The translations under genes were made by a program, and so were the position numbers. From CAZWKX01 sp964633975 (GTDB lineage: Bacteria; Actinomycetota; Acidimicrobiia; Spongiisociales; UBA11373), in the NCBI GenBank assembly GCA_964633975.1, contig CAZWKX010000012.1, forward strand, positions 1-51,109: a DNA stretch of 51,109 nt. The letters run 5' to 3'. Of the stretch, positions 1 to 7,945 are shown one piece after another. Every line of letters begins with the position of its first letter. Positions within the stretch are counted from its first letter, which is position 1. A model generated the notes under the pieces. It was given only the letters and a program-made list of their open reading frames with translations. It searched no databases and had not been told where the DNA came from.

Positions 1-150
1 GAAGGCGACGACGCCGGTTCGCTCTCCGACAGTGAAGAAGATGACTGCGCCCACCACCACGGCGACGAGCGTGCCGAGCAGGACCACCAACACCTTCAGG
101 CCCGGCCTGCCGCGCCGGGCCTGAAGACGTCTGCGCGCCGTGGCGCGAGG
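1..150 (-). CDS. partial membrane protein, N-terminal end only
   Basis: The left edge cuts a minus-strand reading frame. The visible part is an arginine-rich stretch (RRRLQARRGRPG) followed by one hydrophobic helix (VLVVLLGTLVAVVVGAVIFF) and the start of an outside segment, TVGERTGVVAF. This looks like the N-terminal anchor of a membrane-tethered protein. The start is unresolved: no ATG is present, in-frame GTG codons lie at 93 and 87 inside the hydrophobic stretch, and the frame can be extended back to about 150, next to the stop of the upstream gene. It is probably the third gene of a minus-strand series with the two genes to its right. No family can be named. Confidence 0.4.
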
Positions 151-151
151 G

Positions 152-523
152 CTACGCCGGGGGCGGCCCCTCGGGATCGAGGGCGCTATCGGCGGTTGGG
201 GCTGGCTCATCTTCCGCTCCAGGGGACGGCTCCTCGGCAGCCGGAGGCGGAGCATCCGGTGCCGGAGGAGGAGGCGGAGCATCAGCGGCGGCTGCCAGCG
301 GAGCTCCCTTCGGCTTCTTTGCCGGCCCGAACATACCCCAAAGGGCGCCTAGTGCCATCGCGGCAAGCACGACGAGCACCAGCTTCACCGTGACCGTGAT
401 CCAGCTGTCGAGCCCGACGACCTTGAAGATCACCAGGTAGACCGCCACGCCGAGTCCGAGCGGAATGCCCCAAAGGGCTCCGCGGATCGGGTGCCTCTTG
501 AGCGTCGTCTGTTCACTCGTCAT
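152..523 (-). CDS. small membrane protein with Pro/Ala-rich acidic tail
   Basis: A 123-residue protein of unknown function. Residues 1-12 are polar, and two hydrophobic helices follow (roughly residues 15-35, GALWGIPLGLGVAVYLVIF, and 42-64, VTVKLVLVVLAAMALGALWGMF). After them comes a low-complexity tail rich in Pro, Ala, Glu and Asp. The ATG at 523 follows a GGAGGG ribosome-binding site. It starts 1 nt after the stop of the upstream secreted-protein gene, so the two are probably co-transcribed and coupled. The long proline/alanine/acidic tail is likely disordered. No enzymatic motif is visible. Confidence 0.65.
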   Translation of the reverse strand: MTSEQTTLKRHPIRGALWGIPLGLGVAVYLVIFKVVGLDSWITVTVKLVLVVLAAMALGALWGMFGPAKKPKGAPLAAAADAPPPPPAPDAPPPAAEEPSPGAEDEPAPTADSALDPEGPPPA

Positions 524-524
524 G

Positions 525-1472
525 TCACGCCCTCCAGCTCAGCGCCGGCCGCGCATTGAACAGGATCCCGGAGAAGCCGGCGAGCGCAAAAGCGGTCGCC
601 AGTGCACCGGGCACGGTGAACAGTGGGTAGGCGCCGCCGGTGAACTCGACCCAGCCCTCACCGAAGCAGATTTCGTGCCCGGCGAAGACTGAAGCCACGT
701 TGTCTGAGGAGTACTCGGGCAGCTCCTGTGGCGCCCAGAGGTCCACAAACACGCCTTTCGCTTTGACCAGGAAATCGAGCTGGAACGGGAACGGCAGCTC
801 CTCGGCCAGATCCATCACCCCGGCATTCCGGTTCTTGTCCAGCTGGTTCGGATCGCCACCCTGATCGCTGGAGATCTCCATGATGGTGACCTCCCACTTG
901 TGGTCGTGAAACGCCAAGGCCGGTTCCCCGTACTGGTCGGCCGCGAGCACGGTGCCCGCCAGCGAGAGGTTCGGGTCGTCGAGGGTGAACCCGAAGTACA
1001 GCACGACCCCCCCGGAATCCACAGTGAAGGGATTGCCGGTCGTCAGAGCCGGGTTGCCGTACAGGTCGATGGGAGGGCCGTCGTCACCCAAATCGACGGC
1101 GGCGTCGATCGAATTCCCATTGGCGTCGTAGGAGATGGCAGCTCCGCCACACGGCCCTACGAGGATCGCACCCGTGTCCTCGAGGTCGAAGCTGATCCCC
1201 TCGGGATCGACCGCCGCCAGGAACTGCTCCGGGGTGGTGGCCCCGACGGCATCGTCCCAGATGCCGGCAATTCCCACGGGAATGGCCTGATCGGCCCCCT
1301 CCTGCGGCAGGTCGGGTATGCCATCTCCGTTCCTGTCTGCCCAGTCCCCCGAGACGGTCATGAACTGGCTCAAGTCGACAACGGGCTCCTGGCTGACCTG
1401 GGACAGGGCGGGGCCTGCGGTCAACAGCAGGATCACCCCGGTGGCCAGGAGCACGCGAGCTACTCGGCCCAT
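525..1472 (-). CDS. secreted protein with C-terminal hydrophobic segment, unknown function
   Basis: A 315-residue protein. It starts at the ATG at 1472 behind GGGGAGGAG. The N-terminus is a classical signal peptide (MGRVARVLLATGVILLLTAG, cleavage likely after ALS). The mature part contains a DRNGDGIPDL segment resembling the calcium-binding loops of dockerin or thrombospondin-3 type repeats, followed by a beta-rich, acidic ectodomain. Near the C-terminus a hydrophobic stretch (VPGALATAFALAGFSGILF) could be a membrane anchor. The reading frame stays open well upstream, but that extension lacks a signal and overlaps the zinc-ribbon gene, so it is not used. It is probably an exported, perhaps cell-surface protein; no enzymatic family is recognisable. 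Confidence 0.65.
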   Translation of the reverse strand: MGRVARVLLATGVILLLTAGPALSQVSQEPVVDLSQFMTVSGDWADRNGDGIPDLPQEGADQAIPVGIAGIWDDAVGATTPEQFLAAVDPEGISFDLEDTGAILVGPCGGAAISYDANGNSIDAAVDLGDDGPPIDLYGNPALTTGNPFTVDSGGVVLYFGFTLDDPNLSLAGTVLAADQYGEPALAFHDHKWEVTIMEISSDQGGDPNQLDKNRNAGVMDLAEELPFPFQLDFLVKAKGVFVDLWAPQELPEYSSDNVASVFAGHEICFGEGWVEFTGGAYPLFTVPGALATAFALAGFSGILFNARPALSWRA

Positions 1473-1503
1473 ACTCCTCCCCAATCGTTGACTTCGAGGC
1501 AGG

Positions 1504-1710
1504 CTACCCGATCGGGTGTCGCCACGCAGGGGACGAATCGTCCCCGTCGCCCTCATCCGTGTCCAGCACGACGTCGAGTCGAAGGCCGCACGAGGCGCAC
1601 AGGTACACGACGCTTTGGCCCTGCTCGAAGCCCTGGTCGGGTGGGGGATGGCTGACGAGGTGGGCGACGCCTTCGCACTCCACACACGTGATCGTCTCGG
1701 GAGGATCCAC
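1504..1710 (-). CDS. small zinc-ribbon protein
   Basis: A 68-residue protein beginning VDPPETITCVECEG. Two CxxC pairs (ITCVEC and LCASCG), about 29 residues apart, form a typical single zinc ribbon. The tail is acidic (DTDEGDGDD). The GTG start at 1710 is chosen because a TAGCCT hexamer lies exactly 7 nt upstream (plus-strand 1718-1723), matching the leaderless pattern of other genes here, and because the longer frame would run into the divergent gene. Zinc-ribbon proteins of this size are usually nucleic-acid or protein-binding adaptors; no specific role is claimed. Confidence 0.6.
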   Translation of the reverse strand: MDPPETITCVECEGVAHLVSHPPPDQGFEQGQSVVYLCASCGLRLDVVLDTDEGDGDDSSPAWRHPIG

Positions 1711-1717
1711 GGGTCCA

Positions 1718-1723
1718 AGGCTA
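1718..1723 (-). promoter_or_regulatory. -10 hexamer TAGCCT of zinc-ribbon gene
   Basis: TAGCCT on the minus strand, 7 nt before the GTG start. The spacing implies a leaderless mRNA. No clear -35 is seen. Confidence 0.5.
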
Positions 1724-1832
1724 CGGCGCAGCTCGCCGGCGTGCTGCACACCGTGTCCGTTCGGCGTCGGACCGGAGTGCAGCGCGTCACAGACGCCGGA
1801 GCGGCCGGGCCGGAGGGTTTGCCGCAGGGCAA

Positions 1833-1838
1833 TACACT
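1833..1838 (+). promoter_or_regulatory. -10 hexamer TACACT of glutamine amidotransferase gene
   Basis: TACACT lies 8 nt upstream of the GTG at 1847. Together with the divergent TAGCCT it makes a compact back-to-back promoter pair of about 110 bp. Confidence 0.5.
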
Positions 1839-1846
1839 TCGCGGCT

Positions 1847-2542
1847 GTGGCTTCGGTTCTCGTCCTCCAGCATGGCGCCGGTGCGCCTCCCGGATACCTC
1901 GCCGATGTGCTCGCGGAAGCCGGCGCCGAGTGGACTCTGCTGGATCTCGACGTGGGCATGCGCGTGCCGGCGCGCCACGACTGGGCCGGAATCGTGTCCC
2001 TCGGCGGACTCATGTCCGCATACGAGGACGATCGTTACCCGTGGCTCCCGGCCGAGAAGGCGCTGCTTCGGTCGTCGGCCGACGCCGGCGTGCCTGTGCT
2101 CGGCATCTGCCTGGGCAGCCAGATCCTCGCCGACGCGCTTGGTGGACGGGCCGTGCCGGGCTCTGGGCTCGAGGTGGGCCTGATCTCGCTACAGCTCTCA
2201 GATGCCTCGGCCGCGGATCCCGTAGTGCGGCACCTGGTCGGCCCGGTGCCCGTGTGTCATGGAGACACGTGGGAGGCGCCGCCCGGGGCGGAGACGCTCG
2301 CCCGCAGCGATCGGTACCCGCATGCCTTTCGGCTGGGGACCGCAGTGGGCTTGCAGTCTCATCCCGAGGCACCGCCGGACGTCTTCGCCAACTGGGTGCG
2401 GCTCTGCGACCAGGATCGGCTCGCAGCAGCCCGAATCGACGCGGAAGTGGTCGTTGCCGCCGCCGAGGCCAATGCGGGGGCCCAGCGGGCAATGGCGATG
2501 AGGCTGTTCGGCGGGTGGCTGGGTGAGGTGGCGGGAGCGTGA
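1847..2542 (+). CDS. class I glutamine amidotransferase-like protein
   Basis: A 231-residue stand-alone class I (GATase1) domain. The nucleophile elbow is GICLGSQ with Cys88. The His-Glu part of the triad is visible in QSHPEAP (His172, Glu174). The pattern resembles GMP-synthase-like or YfeJ-type amidotransferases, which release ammonia from glutamine or act on related gamma-glutamyl substrates. No synthetase partner is adjacent, so the acceptor is unknown. The GTG start at 1847 (VASVLVLQHG) is chosen because it begins the first beta strand of the fold and sits 8 nt after a TACACT hexamer. Extending the frame further upstream adds only non-homologous, arginine-rich sequence opposite the zinc-ribbon gene. 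Confidence 0.8.
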   Translation: MASVLVLQHGAGAPPGYLADVLAEAGAEWTLLDLDVGMRVPARHDWAGIVSLGGLMSAYEDDRYPWLPAEKALLRSSADAGVPVLGICLGSQILADALGGRAVPGSGLEVGLISLQLSDASAADPVVRHLVGPVPVCHGDTWEAPPGAETLARSDRYPHAFRLGTAVGLQSHPEAPPDVFANWVRLCDQDRLAAARIDAEVVVAAAEANAGAQRAMAMRLFGGWLGEVAGA

Positions 2543-2565
2543 TCCGAAGCTCGGGTGACGGAGCT

Positions 2566-2623
2566 GAGGATTCAGAGTGCAGAATCCAGAGTCGGCACTG
2601 TGCGATCTGAATTCTGAATTCTC
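2566..2623. terminator. bidirectional terminator-like hairpin
   Basis: The arms GAGGATTCAGA (2566-2576) and TCTGAATTCTC (2613-2623) pair over 11 bp with one G-U. Inner repeats extend the stem imperfectly and a small GCAC-T-GTGC hairpin lies in the loop. The 3' side continues in a T/C-rich run on the plus strand. It fills the gap between two convergent genes. Confidence 0.6.
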
Positions 2624-2626
2624 TCT

Positions 2627-3424
2627 CTACTTCTTCCGCTCGAAATGGACATGCCGCTCGGCGGCCGGTCGGTGGGCGGCATCATCCAAGACCAGCGATC
2701 CGTTCTCGAGATGCACGATTCCGACGCCGTACGCATCGGAAAGCCGGTCGGGGTGCAGCGCCTCGGCCGGCGAGCCCTCCGTGTGCACCTGCCCGGCCAT
2801 GAGGAGAACGTGGTGTGCCCGATTCGCCTCGGCTACGTCGTGGGTGGTGGTGACCACCGTAGTTCCGCGTTCGATCTCGTCGGCGATGGCATGGCCGATG
2901 CGGTCGGCCGACACCAGGTCGAGCCCGTTCATCGGCTCGTCGAGAAGCAGCAGATCGGACTCCTGAACCAGGCCTTGGGCGACGAAGACGCGCTGGCGCT
3001 GGCCGCCGGACAGCTCGGTCAGATGTTGTGACGACAGGTCGAGGATGTCGAGCCGCTCCATGGCGCGACGACAGGCTTCTCGGTCCGACGGCCGCATCGG
3101 CCCGAACAAGCCGCGCTGGGCGTAGCGTCCCATGAGGACCGTCTCGGCGACGGTGACGGGCATTACCTCGTTGACCTTTGTGGACTGGAGGACGTACGCG
3201 ATCCGCCATTTCGCCGGGTGGCCGCCGAGTACTTTGATGCTGCCGCTGCTGGGCTGGAGGAGTCCGGCGAGGGCATTGAGCAGCGTTGATTTGCCCGATC
3301 CGTTGGGCCCGATGACTGCGGTCAGACGGCCCGCCGGGATGGAGAAGTCGGATCGGTCGACGGCAACGCGACCGTTGTAGGCGAGGACGAGGTCTCGCCC
3401 TTCGGCGGCTAGGTCTCGACGCAT
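2627..3424 (-). CDS. zinc/manganese ABC transporter ATP-binding protein
   Basis: A 265-residue ABC ATPase of the metal-uptake (ZnuC/MntB/TroB) group. Walker A is GPNGSGKST (residues 39-47), the Q-loop glutamine is Gln80, the signature LSGGQ is at 138-142, Walker B LLLLDEP ends with Asp162-Glu163, and the switch histidine is His195 (TTTHD). The C-terminus is HVHFERKK. The ATG at 3424 follows GGGAGGT and overlaps the end of the fur gene by 16 nt, so the two are translationally coupled. It would energise import through the permease encoded on the other strand at 4954. Zinc is the likelier metal given the regulator, but manganese cannot be excluded. Confidence 0.88.
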   Translation of the reverse strand: MRRDLAAEGRDLVLAYNGRVAVDRSDFSIPAGRLTAVIGPNGSGKSTLLNALAGLLQPSSGSIKVLGGHPAKWRIAYVLQSTKVNEVMPVTVAETVLMGRYAQRGLFGPMRPSDREACRRAMERLDILDLSSQHLTELSGGQRQRVFVAQGLVQESDLLLLDEPMNGLDLVSADRIGHAIADEIERGTTVVTTTHDVAEANRAHHVLLMAGQVHTEGSPAEALHPDRLSDAYGVGIVHLENGSLVLDDAAHRPAAERHVHFERKK

Positions 3425-3867
3425 GTGGTGCACCTCCCTTCGATGTCGATGCGGTGACCGCTGACCGCGTAGTCGGCGGAGCCGGCGATGTGGTCGATGA
3501 GCGATGCGATCTTCGTTTCGGTGTCGGGATCGATGGCGATGTCGAGCACCTCTCCGCAGCCGGTGCACACGAGATGGTGATGGTGTCCGGCCAGCCACTC
3601 GGCGAGCTCGTAGCGGGCGATCCCGTCGCTGCCGTGCTCCCGGGCGAGGACTCCGGCTTCCTCGAGGACGCCGAGGGTCCGATAGAGGGAGGAGAGTGGC
3701 ACCGCGCCCTCTAGGGAGGAGAGGAGTTCCGTTGCGGACTGGGGTCCCGTGCTCTGGGCGAGGGCCCGGGCCACCAAGCGTCGGGCCGAGGTGTAGCGAG
3801 AGCCACCCGCACCAAGCCGAGCCGCTATTAGGCGCTCGGTGTCGTGGTCACTTGAGGCGGTGCTCAT
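3409..3867 (-). CDS. Fur-family metalloregulator (Zur-like)
   Basis: A 152-residue Fur-family repressor. The N-terminal winged helix spans about residues 25-90 (ELLSSLEGAVPLSSLYRTLGVLEEAG). The metal-sensing region has four consecutive histidines (95-98), a structural zinc pair Cys101/Cys104 (CTGC), His138 (SGHRI) and a second pair Cys146/Cys149 (CTTC). The ATG at 3867 is preferred over an upstream ATG because that extension would cross the operator palindrome. It lies divergently from the solute-binding-protein gene and is co-transcribed with the ATPase gene, the usual arrangement for Zur. Autoregulation through the box at 3879-3899 is likely. Fur, Mur or Zur specificity cannot be proven by sequence. 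Confidence 0.85.
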   Translation of the reverse strand: MSTASSDHDTERLIAARLGAGGSRYTSARRLVARALAQSTGPQSATELLSSLEGAVPLSSLYRTLGVLEEAGVLAREHGSDGIARYELAEWLAGHHHHLVCTGCGEVLDIAIDPDTETKIASLIDHIAGSADYAVSGHRIDIEGRCTTCVET

Positions 3868-3878
3868 CCCGGCTAGTA

Positions 3879-3899
3879 TGATAATGAGAACCATTCCCA
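3879..3899. promoter_or_regulatory. Fur/Zur-type operator palindrome
   Basis: A 21-bp inverted repeat of the form TGnnAATG-n5-CATTnnCA, with every named base matched by its partner. It lies in the 45-bp gap between the divergent metalloregulator and solute-binding-protein genes and can therefore control both directions. The layout and AATG/CATT half-sites resemble known actinobacterial Zur and Fur boxes. Confidence 0.75.
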
Positions 3900-3912
3900 A
3901 CTAGCAAGGCCT

Positions 3913-4890
3913 ATGCGGGTTCTGCGTCAGAGTGTGGTGCTCATCTGTGTCGTGGGAATCACCGCGGCGGCTTCTGCTTGTTCGGAGTCCGGTGCGCTCG
4001 ATTCGACGGAGGGGTGCCTTGTGCCGTCGGTGGTTGCCACCACGACGGTGCTGGGTGACATAGCGGAGAACATCTTGGGTGACAAGGGCACCGTGGAGAC
4101 GCTGATGCCGATCGGCGCCGACCCACACGGATTCCAGGCATCGGCGCGGCAGGGGGCGTCCTTGCGGGAGGCCGACCTGGTGGTGGCCAATGGCCTTGGC
4201 CTCGAGGAAGGGCTGCAGGACGTGATAGAGGCCGCCGTCGCCGACGGGGTCAGGGTGCTGGAGGCGGGTTCGTACGTCGAGGTCCTGACCGTCTCGGGTG
4301 AGGCTGTTCCGGGCGGGCCGGGTGGCGACGGGACGCAAGTGCATCAGGTAGGCAGCGTGGATCCCCACATCTGGCTGGATCCATCCCGAATGGCCGATGT
4401 GGTGGCTGGTATCGGGGAGACCCTGGCCGAGATTGATCCGGCGTGTGCCGAAAATTGGCGCGACGCCGCCGTGGCCTACCGTGACGAATTGCTCCGGGTG
4501 GACGCCGAGGTGGAAGAGATCCTCAGTGCCGTGCCCGAGACCCGGCGTGTGCTGGTGACCAATCACGCCGCCCTCGGCTACTTCGCCGATCGCTACGGCT
4601 TCGAGATCGTCGGTGTGGTCATACCCGGGGGCTCTACGCTGGCGGAGCCCAGCGCGGCGGACCTCGTAGCTTTGGTTCGGGTGCTCGAGCGTGAAGGGAT
4701 TCGCGTGATCTTTGCCGAGACGACTCGGCCGGCGAACCTCGCCGCTGCGGTCGCCGCCGAGGTCGGCGGGGAAGTGTCCGTGGTGTCGCTGTATACCGGT
4801 TCCTTGGGGGAGCCGGGATCAGGGGCGGAGACGTATGTCGAGATGATGCTGACCGACGCGACGCTGATAGCGGGGGCACTGGGTGACTGA
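3913..4890 (+). CDS. metal ABC transporter substrate-binding lipoprotein (ZnuA/TroA-like)
   Basis: A 325-residue cluster A-I solute-binding protein. The signal peptide ends in a lipobox (AASAC, lipidated Cys23). Candidate metal ligands are His72 (GADPHGF), His152 (VDPHIWLDP), His218 (TNHAALGYF) and an acidic residue in the AETTRP segment. His144 lies in a short loop (DGTQVHQ) in the place where zinc-specific family members carry a longer His-rich loop; that loop is only rudimentary here. The ATG at 3913 lies 13 nt after the operator, so repression would block its promoter directly. It delivers Zn or Mn to the permease encoded 63 nt downstream. Confidence 0.9.
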   Translation: MRVLRQSVVLICVVGITAAASACSESGALDSTEGCLVPSVVATTTVLGDIAENILGDKGTVETLMPIGADPHGFQASARQGASLREADLVVANGLGLEEGLQDVIEAAVADGVRVLEAGSYVEVLTVSGEAVPGGPGGDGTQVHQVGSVDPHIWLDPSRMADVVAGIGETLAEIDPACAENWRDAAVAYRDELLRVDAEVEEILSAVPETRRVLVTNHAALGYFADRYGFEIVGVVIPGGSTLAEPSAADLVALVRVLEREGIRVIFAETTRPANLAAAVAAEVGGEVSVVSLYTGSLGEPGSGAETYVEMMLTDATLIAGALGD

Positions 4891-4953
4891 GGCTCTCGAC
4901 GCTGCTGGGAAACGGCCGGCGGGCCGGATCCCTGTCTCCGGGGTGATGGTGCC

Positions 4954-5781
4954 GTGGACTGGCTGACCGAGCCGTTTTCCTATGGGTTCATGCAGCGTGC
5001 GCTGCTGGCAGGGATCCTCGCGGTCGTCACGACTTCGGCCGTAGGCACCTGGGTCATATTGCGCAGACTCGCCTTTATGGGCGATGCACTCGCTCACGGG
5101 GTGCTTCCAGGGATTGCTATTGCCTTCCTCCTCGATGTGAACCTCGTTCTGGGCGCCACATTGGCCGCGGTGGTGATGATTGGAGCCATCTCGATGGTGC
5201 ACCGCCTGAGCCGGCTCTCCGAGGACACGGCCATAGGGCTCCTCTTCGTCGGCATGCTCGCTCTTGGAGTCATCATCATCTCGCGCAGCGGTTCCACTGT
5301 GGATCTCGTCGCCATCCTCTTCGGCGATGTGCTTGGCACCACTGCCGGCGACCTCGTGCTCCAGGCCGTGGCGGCGTGTGTCGCCGTCGTCGGGATCATC
5401 GCCTTCTATCGCCCGCTGCTGGTGCTCTGCTTCAACGAGGAGAAGGCCGAAACTCTCGGCCTGCATCCCGGCTGGGCCCACCTGGTGATGATGGCCCTCA
5501 TCACAGTCGCCATCGTCAGTTCTTTCCAGGCAGTCGGAGCCCTGCTCGTGTTTGGACTACTAGTTGCGCCGCCGGCGACTGCGATCCTGCTCGCCCGCCG
5601 GGTTCCGACCGTCATGGTGACTGCGATGGTGATAGGCGCCACTGAAGTGGTCGGTGGACTCCTGATCTCCTACCACTTCAATACTGCGGCGGGCGCGACC
5701 ATGTCGGGACTGGCCGTGGCCGTGTTCTTCGCCGTGCTTCTGTTTTCCCGTTCATGGCGGACGCTACAGAAGGTCCAGTGA
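4954..5781 (+). CDS. metal ABC transporter permease (ABC-3 family)
   Basis: A 275-residue polytopic membrane protein with about eight hydrophobic segments. The N-terminal signature of the ZnuB/TroC family is clear (LTEPFSYGFMQRALLAGILA), with the conserved VILRRLAFMGDALAHGVLPG region around residues 30-50. The GTG start at 4954 follows GGGGTGATG. An intergenic stretch of 63 nt separates it from the solute-binding-protein gene, with no promoter evident, so the two probably form one transcript. The ATPase partner is encoded on the opposite strand at 2627-3424. Confidence 0.9.
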   Translation: MDWLTEPFSYGFMQRALLAGILAVVTTSAVGTWVILRRLAFMGDALAHGVLPGIAIAFLLDVNLVLGATLAAVVMIGAISMVHRLSRLSEDTAIGLLFVGMLALGVIIISRSGSTVDLVAILFGDVLGTTAGDLVLQAVAACVAVVGIIAFYRPLLVLCFNEEKAETLGLHPGWAHLVMMALITVAIVSSFQAVGALLVFGLLVAPPATAILLARRVPTVMVTAMVIGATEVVGGLLISYHFNTAAGATMSGLAVAVFFAVLLFSRSWRTLQKVQ

Positions 5782-5807
5782 TGGCCGCCGAGGCGCACAA
5801 GGACCGG

Positions 5808-5813
5808 TACGCT
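5808..5813 (+). promoter_or_regulatory. -10 hexamer TACGCT
   Basis: It lies 9 nt before the ATG at 5823. This supports independent, leaderless transcription of the DUF7282-repeat lipoprotein. Confidence 0.45.
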
Positions 5814-5822
5814 GCCGGGACC

Positions 5823-6995
5823 ATGCGACGTTTGCTGCTCGCCGCGGCGCTGCTTGTCGCTTCGGCCTGTGCCTATGAGTCTTCGGGAACGACGGGAACG
5901 ACCGCGGCCGTAGATGAAGGAGTCTCACTCCCGGCCACGGCACCCGCGGACATCGTTTTTGAGGGCCAGTTCATCGAGGGGTCGAGTGTGCTGATCGCCT
6001 CGGTGACCATGCCCGCCGGCGGATTCATCGTCCTGCGAAGCGACGAGCAGGGGAGCCCTGGCGACGTCATAGGTGTGTCGGCTCCGCTGGGTAAAGGCAT
6101 CATCGCCAACGTCCCCGTCCCGTTCTTCACTCCAATGCTGGGAGCATCCACGGTGCATGCCACCGTGCACATCGACATGGATCTGAACGGCGTCTTCGAC
6201 TACGAGCCGCCTGATGGGCTCGTCGACGTGCCCGCAGAGCGCGAGTCCGGAGAGGTGGCCACGGCCGCCGCCGAGATCAAGCTGTTGGCGCCGCTGGCCC
6301 CCGCTTCGATCGAGGTGGGAGAGCAGACCAGCGACGGCACCTCAGTGGTCGTCCGCAGTGTCGACTTGCCCGCAGGCGGGTTCGTCGTCATCCAGGCCGA
6401 CGAGGACGATGGGCCGGGTACGGTGCTTGGGGTGAGCGATGTGCTGCCTGCCGGCAAAAGCACCGACGTCGAAGTGGAACTCGACCCGTGGCTGACGGGA
6501 ACAGAAGCTCTTTGGGCCGTGGTCTGGGTGGATCGGGACGGTGACGGCATCGCGAATATCGAGGCGGAGGACACTCTCGACGGAGTGGCCCTCACGATCG
6601 ACAACGAGTATGCATTCGTCCGGCAGACTGTCGACGTCACGGCCATCTACCCCGTGACTATCAGCGTCGACGACCAGGAGGGTGACGGCACCAAGGTCGA
6701 TGTGGCTCAGGTCACTATGCCTTCGGCCGGGTTCATTGAGGTGCTCGACGACGACGAGGGTGCCCCCGGATCGCGTATCGGTCTCAGTGGCCTGCTGGGG
6801 AGCGGGACCTCGACCGGACTCGAGGTCGAGTTCGACGAGCCGTTGACCGAGGACGCCACGATCTGGATTCGTGTGATCATCGACTATGACGGGAGCGGGG
6901 ATCTGAGCTCGGGCGATCTGGATGCGTTCTTCAGCCAGGAGGAAGAAGCCCTGGCGAGTCTCGCCTTCACCTTCAGCGAAGACGGCGGCGACTAG
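5823..6995 (+). CDS. lipoprotein with three DUF7282-like repeats
   Basis: A 390-residue exported lipoprotein with lipobox VASAC. After a short Ser/Thr/Gly linker come three copies of a domain of about 110 residues. Each begins with a motif of the form EGxxxDGTxVxVxxVxxPxGGF(I/V)V: GSSVLIASVTMPAGGFIVL, GTSVVVRSVDLPAGGFVVI and GTKVDVAQVTMPSAGFIEV. Each continues with a short loop of the form (D/G)xPGxxxGxSxxL and an acidic D-x-D-x-(D/S)-G calcium-loop-like stretch (DMDLNGVFD, DRDGDGIAN, DYDGSGDLS). This matches DUF7282, found in archaeal and bacterial surface proteins of unknown role. The ATG at 5823 is chosen from the signal peptide and the upstream TACGCT. Confidence 0.75.
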   Translation: MRRLLLAAALLVASACAYESSGTTGTTAAVDEGVSLPATAPADIVFEGQFIEGSSVLIASVTMPAGGFIVLRSDEQGSPGDVIGVSAPLGKGIIANVPVPFFTPMLGASTVHATVHIDMDLNGVFDYEPPDGLVDVPAERESGEVATAAAEIKLLAPLAPASIEVGEQTSDGTSVVVRSVDLPAGGFVVIQADEDDGPGTVLGVSDVLPAGKSTDVEVELDPWLTGTEALWAVVWVDRDGDGIANIEAEDTLDGVALTIDNEYAFVRQTVDVTAIYPVTISVDDQEGDGTKVDVAQVTMPSAGFIEVLDDDEGAPGSRIGLSGLLGSGTSTGLEVEFDEPLTEDATIWIRVIIDYDGSGDLSSGDLDAFFSQEEEALASLAFTFSEDGGD

Positions 6996-7076
6996 TTGCC
7001 GGGTCGACTCAGCATCGGCCGCAACCGGTGCTTTCCGCCACCACGTTTGTGCTGCTTCGATGGACCGTCGGGCCTG

Positions 7077-7082
7077 TAGCCT
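7077..7082 (+). promoter_or_regulatory. -10 hexamer TAGCCT
   Basis: It lies 26 nt before the GTG of the MaoC-like gene, leaving a short leader that contains the ribosome-binding site. Confidence 0.45.
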
Positions 7083-7108
7083 GGTCGTGTCGGACGACAG
7101 GAGGGCTT

Positions 7109-7945
7109 GTGCCTCTCAACTTCGGCCTGGCCGGGAAGACCTATTCCCGGGTCGAGACCACGGTCACGGCAGAGCAGATGGACCGCTATGCCCGGGCCTG
7201 CGGCGACCTCAACGAGCGCTACCTCCTCGGTCCCGATCAGGTCGCATCGCCGCTTTTCGCCGTGGTCCCGGGTTTCCCTCTGCTGGCCACGATCGTGAGT
7301 GACCCGGAGCTCGGTGTCGACAACCCGTTGGCCGTGGTGCATGGCGAACAGGAGATCGTCTACCACCGCCCGTTGCGTCCTGGTGACCAGATAGTGCTGG
7401 AGCCCTCGCTCGAGAGCATCGAGGACAAGGGCCGTAACGCCGTCTTCAAGGGGAAGTTGGCCATCTCGGCAAATGATGGCGAGGCGGTGGTAGATCTCTA
7501 TGCCACGGTTGTGGTGCGGGGTGGTGGAAGCGGCGCGCAGCGTCTGCCCTCCGAGAAGGCTCCGGCTCCGGCGCTAGGAGAGATCGTCGGCACCTTCTCC
7601 AGGCACGTGGACAAGGGCATGCCGGCCCGGTACGCCCAGGCCTCGGGGGATCACAATCCAATACATCTCGATGACTCCGTGGCAAGGGCGGTGGGTCTGC
7701 CCGGCGTCATCAATCACGGCCTGGGCACGCTGGCCCTGGTCGCGGGAGGGCTTGTCGACTCGATCGCCGGCGGCGACGTCTCCCGGCTTCGCCGTCTCTA
7801 CGCCAGGTTCACCGAGGTGGTTCTGCCGGGGATGGATTTGGAGACGACGGTGTGGGTTTCGAAGGGGGGAACTTTCGTGTTCGAGACTCGACGGTCCGAC
7901 GGCGTGATCGCCATGATGGGGACGGTGGAGGTGAGCTCCGCCTGA
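7109..7945 (+). CDS. MaoC-like double-hotdog dehydratase-type protein
   Basis: A 278-residue protein with two hotdog folds. The N-terminal half resembles the FAS1-type dehydratase/MaoC N-domain (residues about 5-140). The C-terminal half carries the hydratase-2 signature YAQASGDHNPIHLDDSVARAVG, with the catalytic Asp and His in SGDHNPIH, followed by GVINHGLGTLAL. Such proteins hydrate enoyl-thioesters or act as (3R)-hydroxyacyl-ACP dehydratases. The GTG at 7109 is chosen because CAGGAGGG lies just upstream. The last codon overlaps the start of the MoaD-fusion gene (TGATG), so the two are translationally coupled. The substrate is unknown. Confidence 0.8.
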   Translation: MPLNFGLAGKTYSRVETTVTAEQMDRYARACGDLNERYLLGPDQVASPLFAVVPGFPLLATIVSDPELGVDNPLAVVHGEQEIVYHRPLRPGDQIVLEPSLESIEDKGRNAVFKGKLAISANDGEAVVDLYATVVVRGGGSGAQRLPSEKAPAPALGEIVGTFSRHVDKGMPARYAQASGDHNPIHLDDSVARAVGLPGVINHGLGTLALVAGGLVDSIAGGDVSRLRRLYARFTEVVLPGMDLETTVWVSKGGTFVFETRRSDGVIAMMGTVEVSSA

